Shown here piece after piece: positions 14,998 to 22,004 of a DNA stretch of 22,004 nt. The stretch lies in the NCBI RefSeq assembly GCF_905200055.1, contig NZ_CAJKIS010000040.1, forward strand, positions 1 through 22,004, given 5' to 3'. The number at the start of each line of letters is the position of its first letter. Position 1 is the first letter of the stretch. The DNA comes from an uncultured Fusobacterium sp. (GTDB lineage Bacteria > Fusobacteriota > Fusobacteriia > Fusobacteriales > Fusobacteriaceae). Made by a program: the position numbers and the translations under genes. Under the pieces are notes generated by a model. The model worked only from the letters and a program-made list of their open reading frames with translations. It searched no databases and was not told where the DNA came from.

Positions 14998-15636
14998 ATG
15001 GAAGGAAAGGGGAAAAAAGAGCAGATATTAGAAGCAGCAATGTCTTTGATATTGAAAAATGGATATTCCCATACATCAGTTGAAGATATAACTAATTCTA
15101 TTGGGATAGCCAAAGGAAGTTTCTATACATATTTTAAAAGTAAAAATCTTCTTTTGAGAACGATTATAGAGGAACAGATTGAAAGTATTATTGAACAACA
15201 GGAAAGTCAATTAAAAGAAGGAAAAGATTTTGATGAAATTTTATTAAATAATATAGTTTCAAGGGTAAAGTTTTTAAAGAAAGATTTAAAAAGGCAACTT
15301 GTATTAATAAATCTTGCTAGAAATGTAGATGTTTTAGGAAAAGAAGTTAGAGATTTAATGGTAAAAATGGAAACTATAAATTATAATTTTATAAAAAAGT
15401 TATTAAATAGATATAATTCTCAATTAAAATTAACTGAAAATGAAATGGACCAGTATTCTCAAATTATTAACTTTATAATTAGAGGGTTTAAAATGGCCAA
15501 TGTTTTTTTTGATGACAATGGTGAAGATAACTTCTTTATAAAAGATATTGCAGAAGCTGAAAAAAGAATAAATCATAAAAGTTTTGATGAAGGAATTGAA
15601 TTTATGTATAAGAGTATATTAAAAATGTTAAAATAA
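14998..15636 (+). CDS. TetR/AcrR-family transcriptional repressor
   Basis: A 212-residue regulator with a TetR-type N-terminal DNA-binding domain. QILEAAMSLILKNGYSHTSV leads into the helix-turn-helix at about 27-47, ending in KGSFYTYFKSK. The C-terminal half is the variable helical ligand-binding and dimerisation domain, with no sequence clue to the ligand. It is first in the operon with the pump, so it most likely represses the pump and itself through the two operators just upstream. The ATG at 14998 follows AAAGGAG with a nine-base gap; an ATG at 14991 is out of frame. TolC-type channel follows after 35 bases. Confidence 0.9.
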   Translation: MEGKGKKEQILEAAMSLILKNGYSHTSVEDITNSIGIAKGSFYTYFKSKNLLLRTIIEEQIESIIEQQESQLKEGKDFDEILLNNIVSRVKFLKKDLKRQLVLINLARNVDVLGKEVRDLMVKMETINYNFIKKLLNRYNSQLKLTENEMDQYSQIINFIIRGFKMANVFFDDNGEDNFFIKDIAEAEKRINHKSFDEGIEFMYKSILKMLK

Positions 15637-15671
15637 ATTTTAAAATATAAAGCATAATCAGGAGGTTAAAG

Positions 15672-16943
15672 ATGAAGAAAATATTAGGATTGCTTTTAAT
15701 ATTAAGTAGTTCTGTGTTTGCTAGAGAAATTACTTTGGATCAAGCTATTCAAATGGCTCTAGAAAATAGTAAGGAGATAAAAATCTCTGAAAAAGATGTA
15801 GAAGTATCAAAATTAAAAGTAGGAATGGCTTTTAAAGATGCTTTACCAAGTGTTGTATATAATGGAACATATACAAGAAGTGAGTATGAACGTGATATAT
15901 ACAGACATACAAATGATAGAGTAAGTGATAGAAAAGGTGGATATACTCAAACAATAACTATATCACAACCTATATTTCAAGGAGGAGCAGTACTTGGAGG
16001 AATAAAAGGTGCTCAAGCTTATAAAAAGATCTCTAATCTTTTATATATGGGAGAGAGAAGAGATGTAAGACTTGAAACAATCTTAAATTATTCAAATATA
16101 GTTAAATTTGAAAAGGATTTAGAAGCTCTTGAAGCATCTCATAAAGAGTTAAAAGCTAGATATGAAAAACAAAAAGCTCAATTAGATTTGAGATTAATAA
16201 CTAAGACAGATATTTTAAAAACAGAATATTCAATGTTAGAAGTTGAATCTCAAATCATTGGAACAAAAAATAGAATAGAGATTGAAAAAGAAAAATTAAG
16301 AATAAAAACAGGTTTAGTAAATGATAAAAATATAGAAGTAGTTGAGTTTACAGTGCCTGAAAATTTAAGTAGAAATATAGATTTTGCTAAAGATAAAAAT
16401 CAAGCTTTAACAGATAGTATAGGAGCTCTTACTGCTAAATATTATGTAGAAGCAGCAGATGCATCTAAGATAATATCTAGGGCAGATATGCTACCAAAAG
16501 TTAATGCTTTTGCAAGTTATGGAACTTCAGAAAGAACAAAATACAATCCGACAATTGATGAAGCAGAGTGGAGAGGTGGAGTTCAGGTTACATGGAATGT
16601 ATTTGAGTTTGGAAAAAATTATGATAATTATAGAGTTGCTTCAATCACTAAAGAACAAGAGGAGTTAAGAGAGAAGAGCTCTAAAGATAATATTGGAGTT
16701 AATGTAACTGATGCTTATTTAGAGCTTATAAGAATGGAAAAAGAGAGAAGTTCTAAAGAAAGAGCTATGGAAGCAGCTATTGAAAACTTTAAAATGGATC
16801 AAGAAAGATATGATGCTGGACTTATATCAACTGTAGATTTTCTATTATCTGAAACTCAAATGAGAGAAGCAAAAGTTGCATTTAATCAAGTTGTAATTGA
16901 TTATCTATATGCCTTTGAAAAATATAGATCAATGCTTATTTAA
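15672..16943 (+). CDS. TolC-family outer membrane efflux channel
   Basis: Outer membrane efflux protein (OEP) of 423 residues with a signal peptide MKKILGLLLILSSSVFA cleaved before R18. The two OEP repeats are visible. Each has a long helical coiled-coil section (around 105-215 and 310-423) and an aromatic strand segment (VVYNGTYTRSEYERD near 61; VNAFASYG then WRGGVQVTWNVFEFG near 279-310). The opening ITLDQAIQMALENSKEI is typical. It forms the trimeric exit duct for the adaptor and RND pump encoded next. A strong GGAGG lies six to ten bases before the ATG. A terminator-like hairpin lies between this gene and the next. Confidence 0.9.
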   Translation: MKKILGLLLILSSSVFAREITLDQAIQMALENSKEIKISEKDVEVSKLKVGMAFKDALPSVVYNGTYTRSEYERDIYRHTNDRVSDRKGGYTQTITISQPIFQGGAVLGGIKGAQAYKKISNLLYMGERRDVRLETILNYSNIVKFEKDLEALEASHKELKARYEKQKAQLDLRLITKTDILKTEYSMLEVESQIIGTKNRIEIEKEKLRIKTGLVNDKNIEVVEFTVPENLSRNIDFAKDKNQALTDSIGALTAKYYVEAADASKIISRADMLPKVNAFASYGTSERTKYNPTIDEAEWRGGVQVTWNVFEFGKNYDNYRVASITKEQEELREKSSKDNIGVNVTDAYLELIRMEKERSSKERAMEAAIENFKMDQERYDAGLISTVDFLLSETQMREAKVAFNQVVIDYLYAFEKYRSMLI

Positions 16944-16956
16944 AAAAGTTTAAAGG

Positions 16957-16992
16957 AAAAAGTTTTTAGAGTTAATCTGTAAAAACTTTTTT
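16957..16992 (+). terminator. Terminator-like hairpin inside the efflux operon
   Basis: AAAAAGTTTTTA at 16957-16968 and TAAAAACTTTTT at 16980-16991 are exact reverse complements around an 11-base loop, 13 bases after the channel's stop codon. The only T run is the end of the right arm, so termination would be partial at best. It may set the ratio of channel to adaptor and pump, or protect upstream mRNA. Confidence 0.5.
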
Positions 16993-17042
16993 CTGATGTT
17001 TATAAAGGTAAATAAAACATTTAGATAAATTAGGAGGAAGTT

Positions 17043-18116
17043 ATGAAAAAATTAGGTTGTTTAGTAATTTTACTAACAATGATAATGACAGGTTGCGGAA
17101 AAGAAGAAGAGAAAGTAATAGAAGAGAAGGTTAAATATGTAATAACAGAACCAGCAACAGTTAGAAAGATGAATCAAATATTTAAGTCAGATGCTGTATT
17201 AGAGCCTAAAGAGAAAGTTGATCACAAAACAGAAAAAGGTGGAACTATAGAGAAAATTTTAAAAAGAAACGGAGATAAAGTAAAAAAAGGAGAGTTAGTA
17301 ATGGAACTTTCTGACTCAGCTACTGAATCAGCATATTTCTCAGCAAAAGCTAACTATAATTCATCTTTATCAGCTATGAATATAGCAAAAAATAACTATT
17401 TAAAATTTAAAAATCTATATGAAAAACAATTAGTTTCATACCTTGAATATGTTGGTTATGAAAATACTTATGTAGGAGCAAAGGGAAGTTATGAAGCAGC
17501 AAAAGCATCTTATGAAGCAGCTAAGAGTGATTATAACAAACTATTTAGAAGAGCTGAAATAGATGGGGTAGTAGGGAATCTATTTGGTAAAGTTGGAAAT
17601 GAAATTGCAGCAAGTGAAGTTGTATTTACAGTTGTAGATGATACTACTATGGAAACTTATGTTGGATTCCCTGCTGAATGGTTAACTCAAATTCAAGTTG
17701 GTCAAGGGATAGATCTTGAAGTCGGAGCATTAAACAACAAAAAATATGTTGGAAAAATTCTTGAAATCAACCCTATAGCTGATTCAGTAACTAAAAAATA
17801 CATGATCAAACTTGGAATTGATAATAAAGAAAAAGATATTAAAGATGGTATGTATGCTTATGTAACTGTTCCAGTTGGAGAAGTAAATGTATTGTCTGTT
17901 TCTGATGAATCAATATTTGTAAGAAACCTATTAAGCTATGTATTTAAAGTTGAAGATGGAGTAGCAAAAAGAGTAGAGGTAAAAACTGGAGCTACAAACT
18001 TACCTTATACAGAAATCTCATCTGCAAGTTTAAAAGAAGGAGATAGAGTAGTAGTAAAAGGAATATTTGGACTAGAAGAAGGAAATAAAGTAGAAGAAAA
18101 TCCAGAAGCAAAATAA
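17043..18116 (+). CDS. RND efflux periplasmic adaptor lipoprotein (HlyD/AcrA family)
   Basis: Membrane-fusion protein of 357 residues linking the inner-membrane pump to the TolC-type channel. It begins with a lipoprotein signal peptide whose lipobox MTGC places the acylated cysteine at C18. Next come a barrel-sandwich half (EPKEKVDHKTEKGGTIEKIL near 57 and VKKGELVMEL), a helical hairpin at about 95-170 rich in Ala/Tyr/Ser, the second lipoyl half (AEIDGVVGNLFGKVGNEI) and a beta-barrel and membrane-proximal domain. Within the hairpin, GSYEAAKASYEAAKSDY is a short internal heptad repeat. The pump gene starts 34 bases later. Substrate is not predictable from the adaptor. Confidence 0.9.
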   Translation: MKKLGCLVILLTMIMTGCGKEEEKVIEEKVKYVITEPATVRKMNQIFKSDAVLEPKEKVDHKTEKGGTIEKILKRNGDKVKKGELVMELSDSATESAYFSAKANYNSSLSAMNIAKNNYLKFKNLYEKQLVSYLEYVGYENTYVGAKGSYEAAKASYEAAKSDYNKLFRRAEIDGVVGNLFGKVGNEIAASEVVFTVVDDTTMETYVGFPAEWLTQIQVGQGIDLEVGALNNKKYVGKILEINPIADSVTKKYMIKLGIDNKEKDIKDGMYAYVTVPVGEVNVLSVSDESIFVRNLLSYVFKVEDGVAKRVEVKTGATNLPYTEISSASLKEGDRVVVKGIFGLEEGNKVEENPEAK

Positions 18117-18150
18117 TTTTTTCAATTTAAAATAAGAGGTGAAATAATAA

Positions 18151-21100
18151 ATGACTTTAGCAGGTTTATCAATACGTAGACCAGTAGCTACTACAATGGT
18201 TATGATATCTGTAATGTTCATCGGGCTTATGGCAATGTTTTCAATGAAATCAGAGCTATTACCTAATATGGATATTCCAGTTGTTACAGTAAGTACAACT
18301 TGGAATGGAGCTGTTACAGAGGACGTAGAAACTCAAGTTACAAAGAAAATAGAAGAGATACTTCCAAACGTTGAAGGGATAGATAAAATAGAATCAACTT
18401 CAGCTTATGGAAGATCACAAATAATAGTAAAATTTGATTATGGAATAGATGCAGATGATAAGGTAACAGAAATTCAAAGAGAGTTATCAAAAATTGCCAA
18501 TGATCTGCCTAGTGATGCTGATACTCCGATAGCTAAAAAGGTAGAAGCAGGAGCAGGAAATATTACAATGGTAATTATGATGAGTGCTCCTAATAAGCAA
18601 GAATTAAGTAGTTTCGTTGAAGAGTATTTAAAACCTAAATTTGAAAGTTTACCAGGAATTGGACAAGTTCAAGTATTTGGTAACCCAGATAAACAAGTTC
18701 AAATTCAAGTAGATAGTGATAAACTTGCTACTTATAATATGTCACCAATGGAATTATATAACATGATTAGAATGTCAAGTTTAAATGTGCCATTGGGAAC
18801 TATTGGAACAGGAAATAAAGATATAATAGTAAGATTTATGGGAGAATTAAACTATATTGATACTTTTGAAGATATGATACTTCATAGTAATGGTAATACA
18901 TTAAGAGTAAAAGATGTAGCTGATGTTGTATTAACAACTGAGGACCCAAGTGACATTTCATACCTTTCAGGAGATGAATCAATAGCAGTAGTTGTTGAAA
19001 AATCTTCAGATGGAAGTACAATTGAATTGAACAAAAGAGCTACAGAAGCTCTAGAAAGTTTAAGATCAATTATGCCACCAGAAACAAAGTATGAAGTTCT
19101 ACTTGATACATCAGAAGATATTAATAAGTCAATTTCAAACGTTAGTAGTACAGCAGTTCAAGGGCTTATACTTGCAACATTAGTATTGTTATTCTTCTTA
19201 AAGAATGTAAGAGCAACACTTCTAGTATCAACAGCTCTTCCAGTTGCAGTAATATTTACATTTGCATTCCTTGCATTAAATGGAACATCTCTTAACCTTA
19301 TTTCATTGATGGGATTATCAATTGGGGTAGGGATGCTGACAGATAACTCGGTTGTTGTTGTGGATAATATTTATAGACATATGACAGAGTTAAAATCTCC
19401 AGTAATGGAAGCTTCAGATAATGGAACAACAGAGGTTGCTATGTCAGTTATAGCTTCAGCTTTAACAACAATGGTAGTATTTATCCCTATACTATTTATT
19501 CCAGGTATAGCAAGAGAGATATTTAGAGACCTAGCATACTCAATAATCTATTCAAACTTGGCAGCAATAATAGTTTCATTAACATTGATTCCAATGCTTT
19601 CAAGTAGATTCTTAACAAATAAAACTGACGTAACTAAAGAAGGAAAAATCTTTGGGGCAGTTAAAGCTAAATACCTAAAACTTATTAACTGGGCTATAAC
19701 TCATAGAGGAAAAACAATGCTTATAACAATAGCTATATTTATCTTCTCTATGGTAACTGTGCCTAGATTCTTAAAACTTGAATTTATGCCAAAACAAGAC
19801 CAAGGTAGATATTCAATAGTTGCTGAATTAGGAAATGGATTAGATCTTGAAAAAGCAAAAGCAACAGCTAAAGAGATAGAAGATATAGTTGTAAAAGATC
19901 CTAATACAAAGAGTTATTTCGTTATTATTCAAAAAGATAGTTTCTCAGTAAACGTAGATATTGGTAAAAAAGATGAAAGAGATATATCAGTATTTGATAT
20001 AATCAATGATTTAAGACCAGTTGTAGAAAAAATTCCAGGAGTAAGAACAAACCTATCTGAAAACTTTGCAATGGGAGCACAACAAAGAGATGTTCAATTG
20101 GATATAGTTGGAGCTAACTTAGAAGAGGTTAAAGAGATTGGTAAGAAAGTTCTTGATGGTATCAGCCAATATCCAGGAGCAGTTGACGTAAAATCAACAC
20201 TAGATCCAGGTAGTACAGAAGCTAGAGTAGTTTTAAACAGAGATAAAATTAAAAGTTATGGTATAAATCCAACAACTATAGCTCAAACACTAAACTACTT
20301 CATACTTGGAGGAGATAGAGGAGATACAGTTACAGTTAAAACTGGAGTTGAAGAAATAGATGTATATGTAAGACTTCCAAAAGAAAAGAGAAGTGATATC
20401 TCAATTCTTCAAAACTTAAATATTAAGATAGCTGATAATAAATTTATAAAACTTTCAGACGTAGCTGATATAGTAATGGCTGAAGGATCAACAGAATTAA
20501 ATAAAACAGATAGAATTTATAGTGTAAGTATCTCTGCAAATGATGGTGGAGTAGGTATGAAAGCTATTCAAGATAAGATGGTAGAAGCATACAATAATAG
20601 TAACCCACCAGAATCAGTAGCATATAGATGGGGAGGAAGTTCTGAAAACCTAAGTGATTCAACAAGTCAATTAGGTATGGCTTTAGGAATCTCAATCTTC
20701 TTGATCTATGCATTACTTGCTGCACAATTTGAAAACTTTGTACTTCCAGTAATTATAATAGGATCTATACCATTAGCACTAATTGGAATTGTATGGGGAC
20801 TATTTATAATGGGACAACCTATAGATATCATGGTTATGATAGGATTGATACTACTTGCAGGGGTTGTTGTAAACAATGCCATCGTACTTATTGACTTCAT
20901 TAAGATGACTAGAGAAAGAGGAAGCGAAAGAACAGAAGCAGTTGTAGAATCTTGTAGAACAAGATTGAGACCTATCTTAATGACAACAATGACAACAGTA
21001 TTAGGAATGTTGCCACTTGCATTAGGAATAGGAGAAGGAGCAGAAATTTATAGAGGAATGGCGATAACAGTTATGTTTGGACTTTCATTCTCAACACTTT

Positions 21101-21231
21101 TAACATTGGTTGTAATACCTATTTTATATACATTGATAGAAGATATGAATAATGCTATTTTAAGATTCTTGAAAAAAATATATAATGGTATTATGAACAT
21201 GTTACCTAAAAAATTAAGTGGAAGAGAGTAA
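18151..21231 (+). CDS. RND-family efflux pump, inner-membrane transporter (AcrB/MexB type)
   Basis: Proton-driven exporter of 1026 residues, full length for the hydrophobe/amphiphile RND group. TM1 lies at about 12-30, followed by the first porter and docking loop (31-330), TM2-6 (about 335-500), TM7 near 520-535, the second large loop (540-840) and TM8-12 to the end. The proton-relay segment IGVGMLTDNSVVVVDN carries D398 and N399 where AcrB has two aspartates; the Asp-Asn pair is common in RND pumps outside the proteobacteria, so it need not mean loss of function. In TM10, GVVVNNAIVLIDF has asparagine where AcrB has its key lysine. There is no heavy-metal-type signature I would trust; drugs, bile salts or lipids are the likelier substrates. 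Confidence 0.92.
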   Translation: MTLAGLSIRRPVATTMVMISVMFIGLMAMFSMKSELLPNMDIPVVTVSTTWNGAVTEDVETQVTKKIEEILPNVEGIDKIESTSAYGRSQIIVKFDYGIDADDKVTEIQRELSKIANDLPSDADTPIAKKVEAGAGNITMVIMMSAPNKQELSSFVEEYLKPKFESLPGIGQVQVFGNPDKQVQIQVDSDKLATYNMSPMELYNMIRMSSLNVPLGTIGTGNKDIIVRFMGELNYIDTFEDMILHSNGNTLRVKDVADVVLTTEDPSDISYLSGDESIAVVVEKSSDGSTIELNKRATEALESLRSIMPPETKYEVLLDTSEDINKSISNVSSTAVQGLILATLVLLFFLKNVRATLLVSTALPVAVIFTFAFLALNGTSLNLISLMGLSIGVGMLTDNSVVVVDNIYRHMTELKSPVMEASDNGTTEVAMSVIASALTTMVVFIPILFIPGIAREIFRDLAYSIIYSNLAAIIVSLTLIPMLSSRFLTNKTDVTKEGKIFGAVKAKYLKLINWAITHRGKTMLITIAIFIFSMVTVPRFLKLEFMPKQDQGRYSIVAELGNGLDLEKAKATAKEIEDIVVKDPNTKSYFVIIQKDSFSVNVDIGKKDERDISVFDIINDLRPVVEKIPGVRTNLSENFAMGAQQRDVQLDIVGANLEEVKEIGKKVLDGISQYPGAVDVKSTLDPGSTEARVVLNRDKIKSYGINPTTIAQTLNYFILGGDRGDTVTVKTGVEEIDVYVRLPKEKRSDISILQNLNIKIADNKFIKLSDVADIVMAEGSTELNKTDRIYSVSISANDGGVGMKAIQDKMVEAYNNSNPPESVAYRWGGSSENLSDSTSQLGMALGISIFLIYALLAAQFENFVLPVIIIGSIPLALIGIVWGLFIMGQPIDIMVMIGLILLAGVVVNNAIVLIDFIKMTRERGSERTEAVVESCRTRLRPILMTTMTTVLGMLPLALGIGEGAEIYRGMAITVMFGLSFSTLLTLVVIPILYTLIEDMNNAILRFLKKIYNGIMNMLPKKLSGRE

Positions 21232-21245
21232 AAGGGGGACTTAGC

Positions 21246-21635
21246 ATGACTGATGGACACTATAATTACAAAATGATATTTATTAATATCAATGAATCTC
21301 AAAAAACAAGATTAGAAGATTTCTTTGATGAGATTAAATTCTACTACTATACTGTTCAAAAAAAAGTAGAGAGTGTATGGGATGCTAAAATAAAACATAA
21401 AAATTCATTGACTTGGCCAGGAACAGATTGTGTATTTATTTTAACTGTACCAGAAAAAAATCTAGATAAAATGCTAAAACACTTAAAAACTTTTAGAATG
21501 TCTCTACCTCAAGGAATTGTTATGACAGCTGGAGTGATTCCTGTTGACAGAATAATAATAGACTTTATGAATGAGGATATTATTCCAGATGAAGAGATGT
21601 TGAAGAAACTAAAGAAAAAACATGGAGTAAACTAA
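21246..21635 (+). CDS. PII-like protein of the RND operon
   Basis: A 129-residue protein without signal peptide or membrane segment, coupled to the pump gene (14 bases apart, ribosome site GGGGG seven bases before the ATG). The pattern beta (KMIFININ), helix (QKTRLEDFFDEI), strand (FYYYTVQKKV), loop containing SLTWPGTDCVFILTV, helix (LDKMLKHLKTF) and strand (GIVMTAGVIPVDRII) suggests the ferredoxin-like fold of the PII/CutA superfamily. A PII-like clade encoded next to RND pumps has been described elsewhere, mainly with metal exporters. The likely role is sensing a small ligand and adjusting the pump at the inner membrane. Fold and role are inference; I do not recognise an exact named homologue. 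Confidence 0.65.
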   Translation: MTDGHYNYKMIFININESQKTRLEDFFDEIKFYYYTVQKKVESVWDAKIKHKNSLTWPGTDCVFILTVPEKNLDKMLKHLKTFRMSLPQGIVMTAGVIPVDRIIIDFMNEDIIPDEEMLKKLKKKHGVN

Positions 21636-21646
21636 GGGTAACTAAG

Positions 21647-21678
21647 AAGGGAACTAAGCGATAAGTTTAGTTCCCTTT
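21647..21678 (+). terminator. Terminator of the efflux operon
   Basis: AAGGGAACTAA at 21647-21657 pairs perfectly with TTAGTTCCCTT at 21667-21677 around a nine-base loop. The tail TTTAAATTTT is a modest T tract. It lies 11 bases after the last stop codon. Confidence 0.75.
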
Positions 21679-21704
21679 AAATTTTGCTAAAAAATATAAA
21701 TTAC

Positions 21705-21774
21705 TTAAATTATAATTTATCTAGCTAAGCTAGGTTCTTTAATATATCGTTAGTTTTACAGCAAAGTTCCTTTG
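21705..21774 (+). repeat. Dispersed intergenic repeat, right copy
   Basis: This is the plus-strand partner of the repeat at 1-68, so the two copies face opposite ways and bracket all the genes in the window. It contains a near-palindrome CTAGCTAAGCTAG at 21721-21733 and a small perfect hairpin GCAAAG-TTC-CTTTGC at 21761-21775. It begins about 25 bases after the efflux terminator. No open reading frame is conserved between the copies. Confidence 0.6.
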
Positions 21775-21775
21775 C

Positions 21776-22004
21776 ATTAGCGATTATTAGTCAAGTTTAG
21801 TTATCTCTATTTCTTTTAAATATCAGCTAAATTCCATGTCAAAGAATAAAGAGAGAGTAATACTCATCTGACTATGGGTATCGCAGAAGTTCCATTCTTT
21901 CACTTCTGCATCTCAAAAATAGTAGTCACTAAAGCTCCTCTATTTTTGGAACTCGACTTCGTCTCAAACACGTCGGAATTTTTAGCGTCAGATTTCGTAA
22001 CTCT
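21776..22004. repeat. Hairpin-rich, higher-GC repeat-like element running off the window
   Basis: No gene can be supported here. GCAGAAGT at 21883-21890 pairs with ACTTCTGC at 21902-21909, and CAAAAATAG at 21914-21922 with CTATTTTTG at 21940-21948. From about 21948 the GC content rises and CGAC/CGTC motifs recur. One frame reads LELDFVSNTSEFLASDFVT; I recall similar short conceptual peptides from many places in fusobacterial genomes, which would fit a dispersed repeat instead of a protein, but I cannot verify that here. Confidence 0.45.

Noticed and set aside
21048..21302. Minus-strand open frame over the junction of the RND pump and the PII-like gene
   Set aside because: It overlaps two coupled genes on the other strand and has no ribosome site or family resemblance.

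Overview
The window comes from a very AT-rich Gram-negative anaerobe and is almost certainly chromosomal Fusobacterium DNA. The clearest marker is a FomA-type fusobacterial porin at 13490-14593. A TolC/RND tripartite pump confirms an outer membrane, and AGGAGG-type ribosome sites with frequent TTG/GTG starts fit. I cannot settle the species; the gene content suits one of the larger-genome fusobacteria, but that is inference. I see no tRNA, rRNA, CRISPR array, transposase or phage gene.

Layout. 1-193: an inverted copy of a dispersed repeat, a terminator for an off-window gene, and an extended -10 promoter. 194-1599: rfbC-rfbD, the last two steps of dTDP-L-rhamnose synthesis, overlapping by 4 bp. 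1651-7576: one tightly packed unit, cobU-cobS-cobC-cobT (cobalamin nucleotide-loop assembly), then a frameshifted radC, ricT, a TrmN6-like tRNA methyltransferase and an ankyrin-repeat protein, closed by a terminator. 7600-9065: an AlkD-like DNA glycosylase and a type A chloramphenicol acetyltransferase homologue, closed by a bidirectional terminator. 9108-13097: the only minus-strand gene, an AdiA-type arginine decarboxylase, divergent from an ArcD-like APC antiporter; together they look like a proton-consuming acid-resistance or polyamine module.

13098-14677: the porin gene behind a structured leader with two hairpins, one a perfect 17-bp stem whose loop can pair with the porin ribosome site. 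14926-21678: a TetR-controlled efflux operon (tetR, TolC-type channel, lipoprotein adaptor, RND pump, small PII-like protein) with a consensus-like promoter and two matching palindromic operators. 21679-22004: no gene; a second, oppositely oriented copy of the repeat seen at the left edge, then a hairpin-rich stretch of higher GC that looks like dispersed repeat DNA.

The most interesting points are the PII-like protein at the end of the RND operon, the porin leader, the twin-operator promoter, the inverted repeats at both edges of the window, the broken radC and the AdiA/ArcD-like pair. Most genes belong to known families; I did not find a clearly unprecedented multi-gene system.
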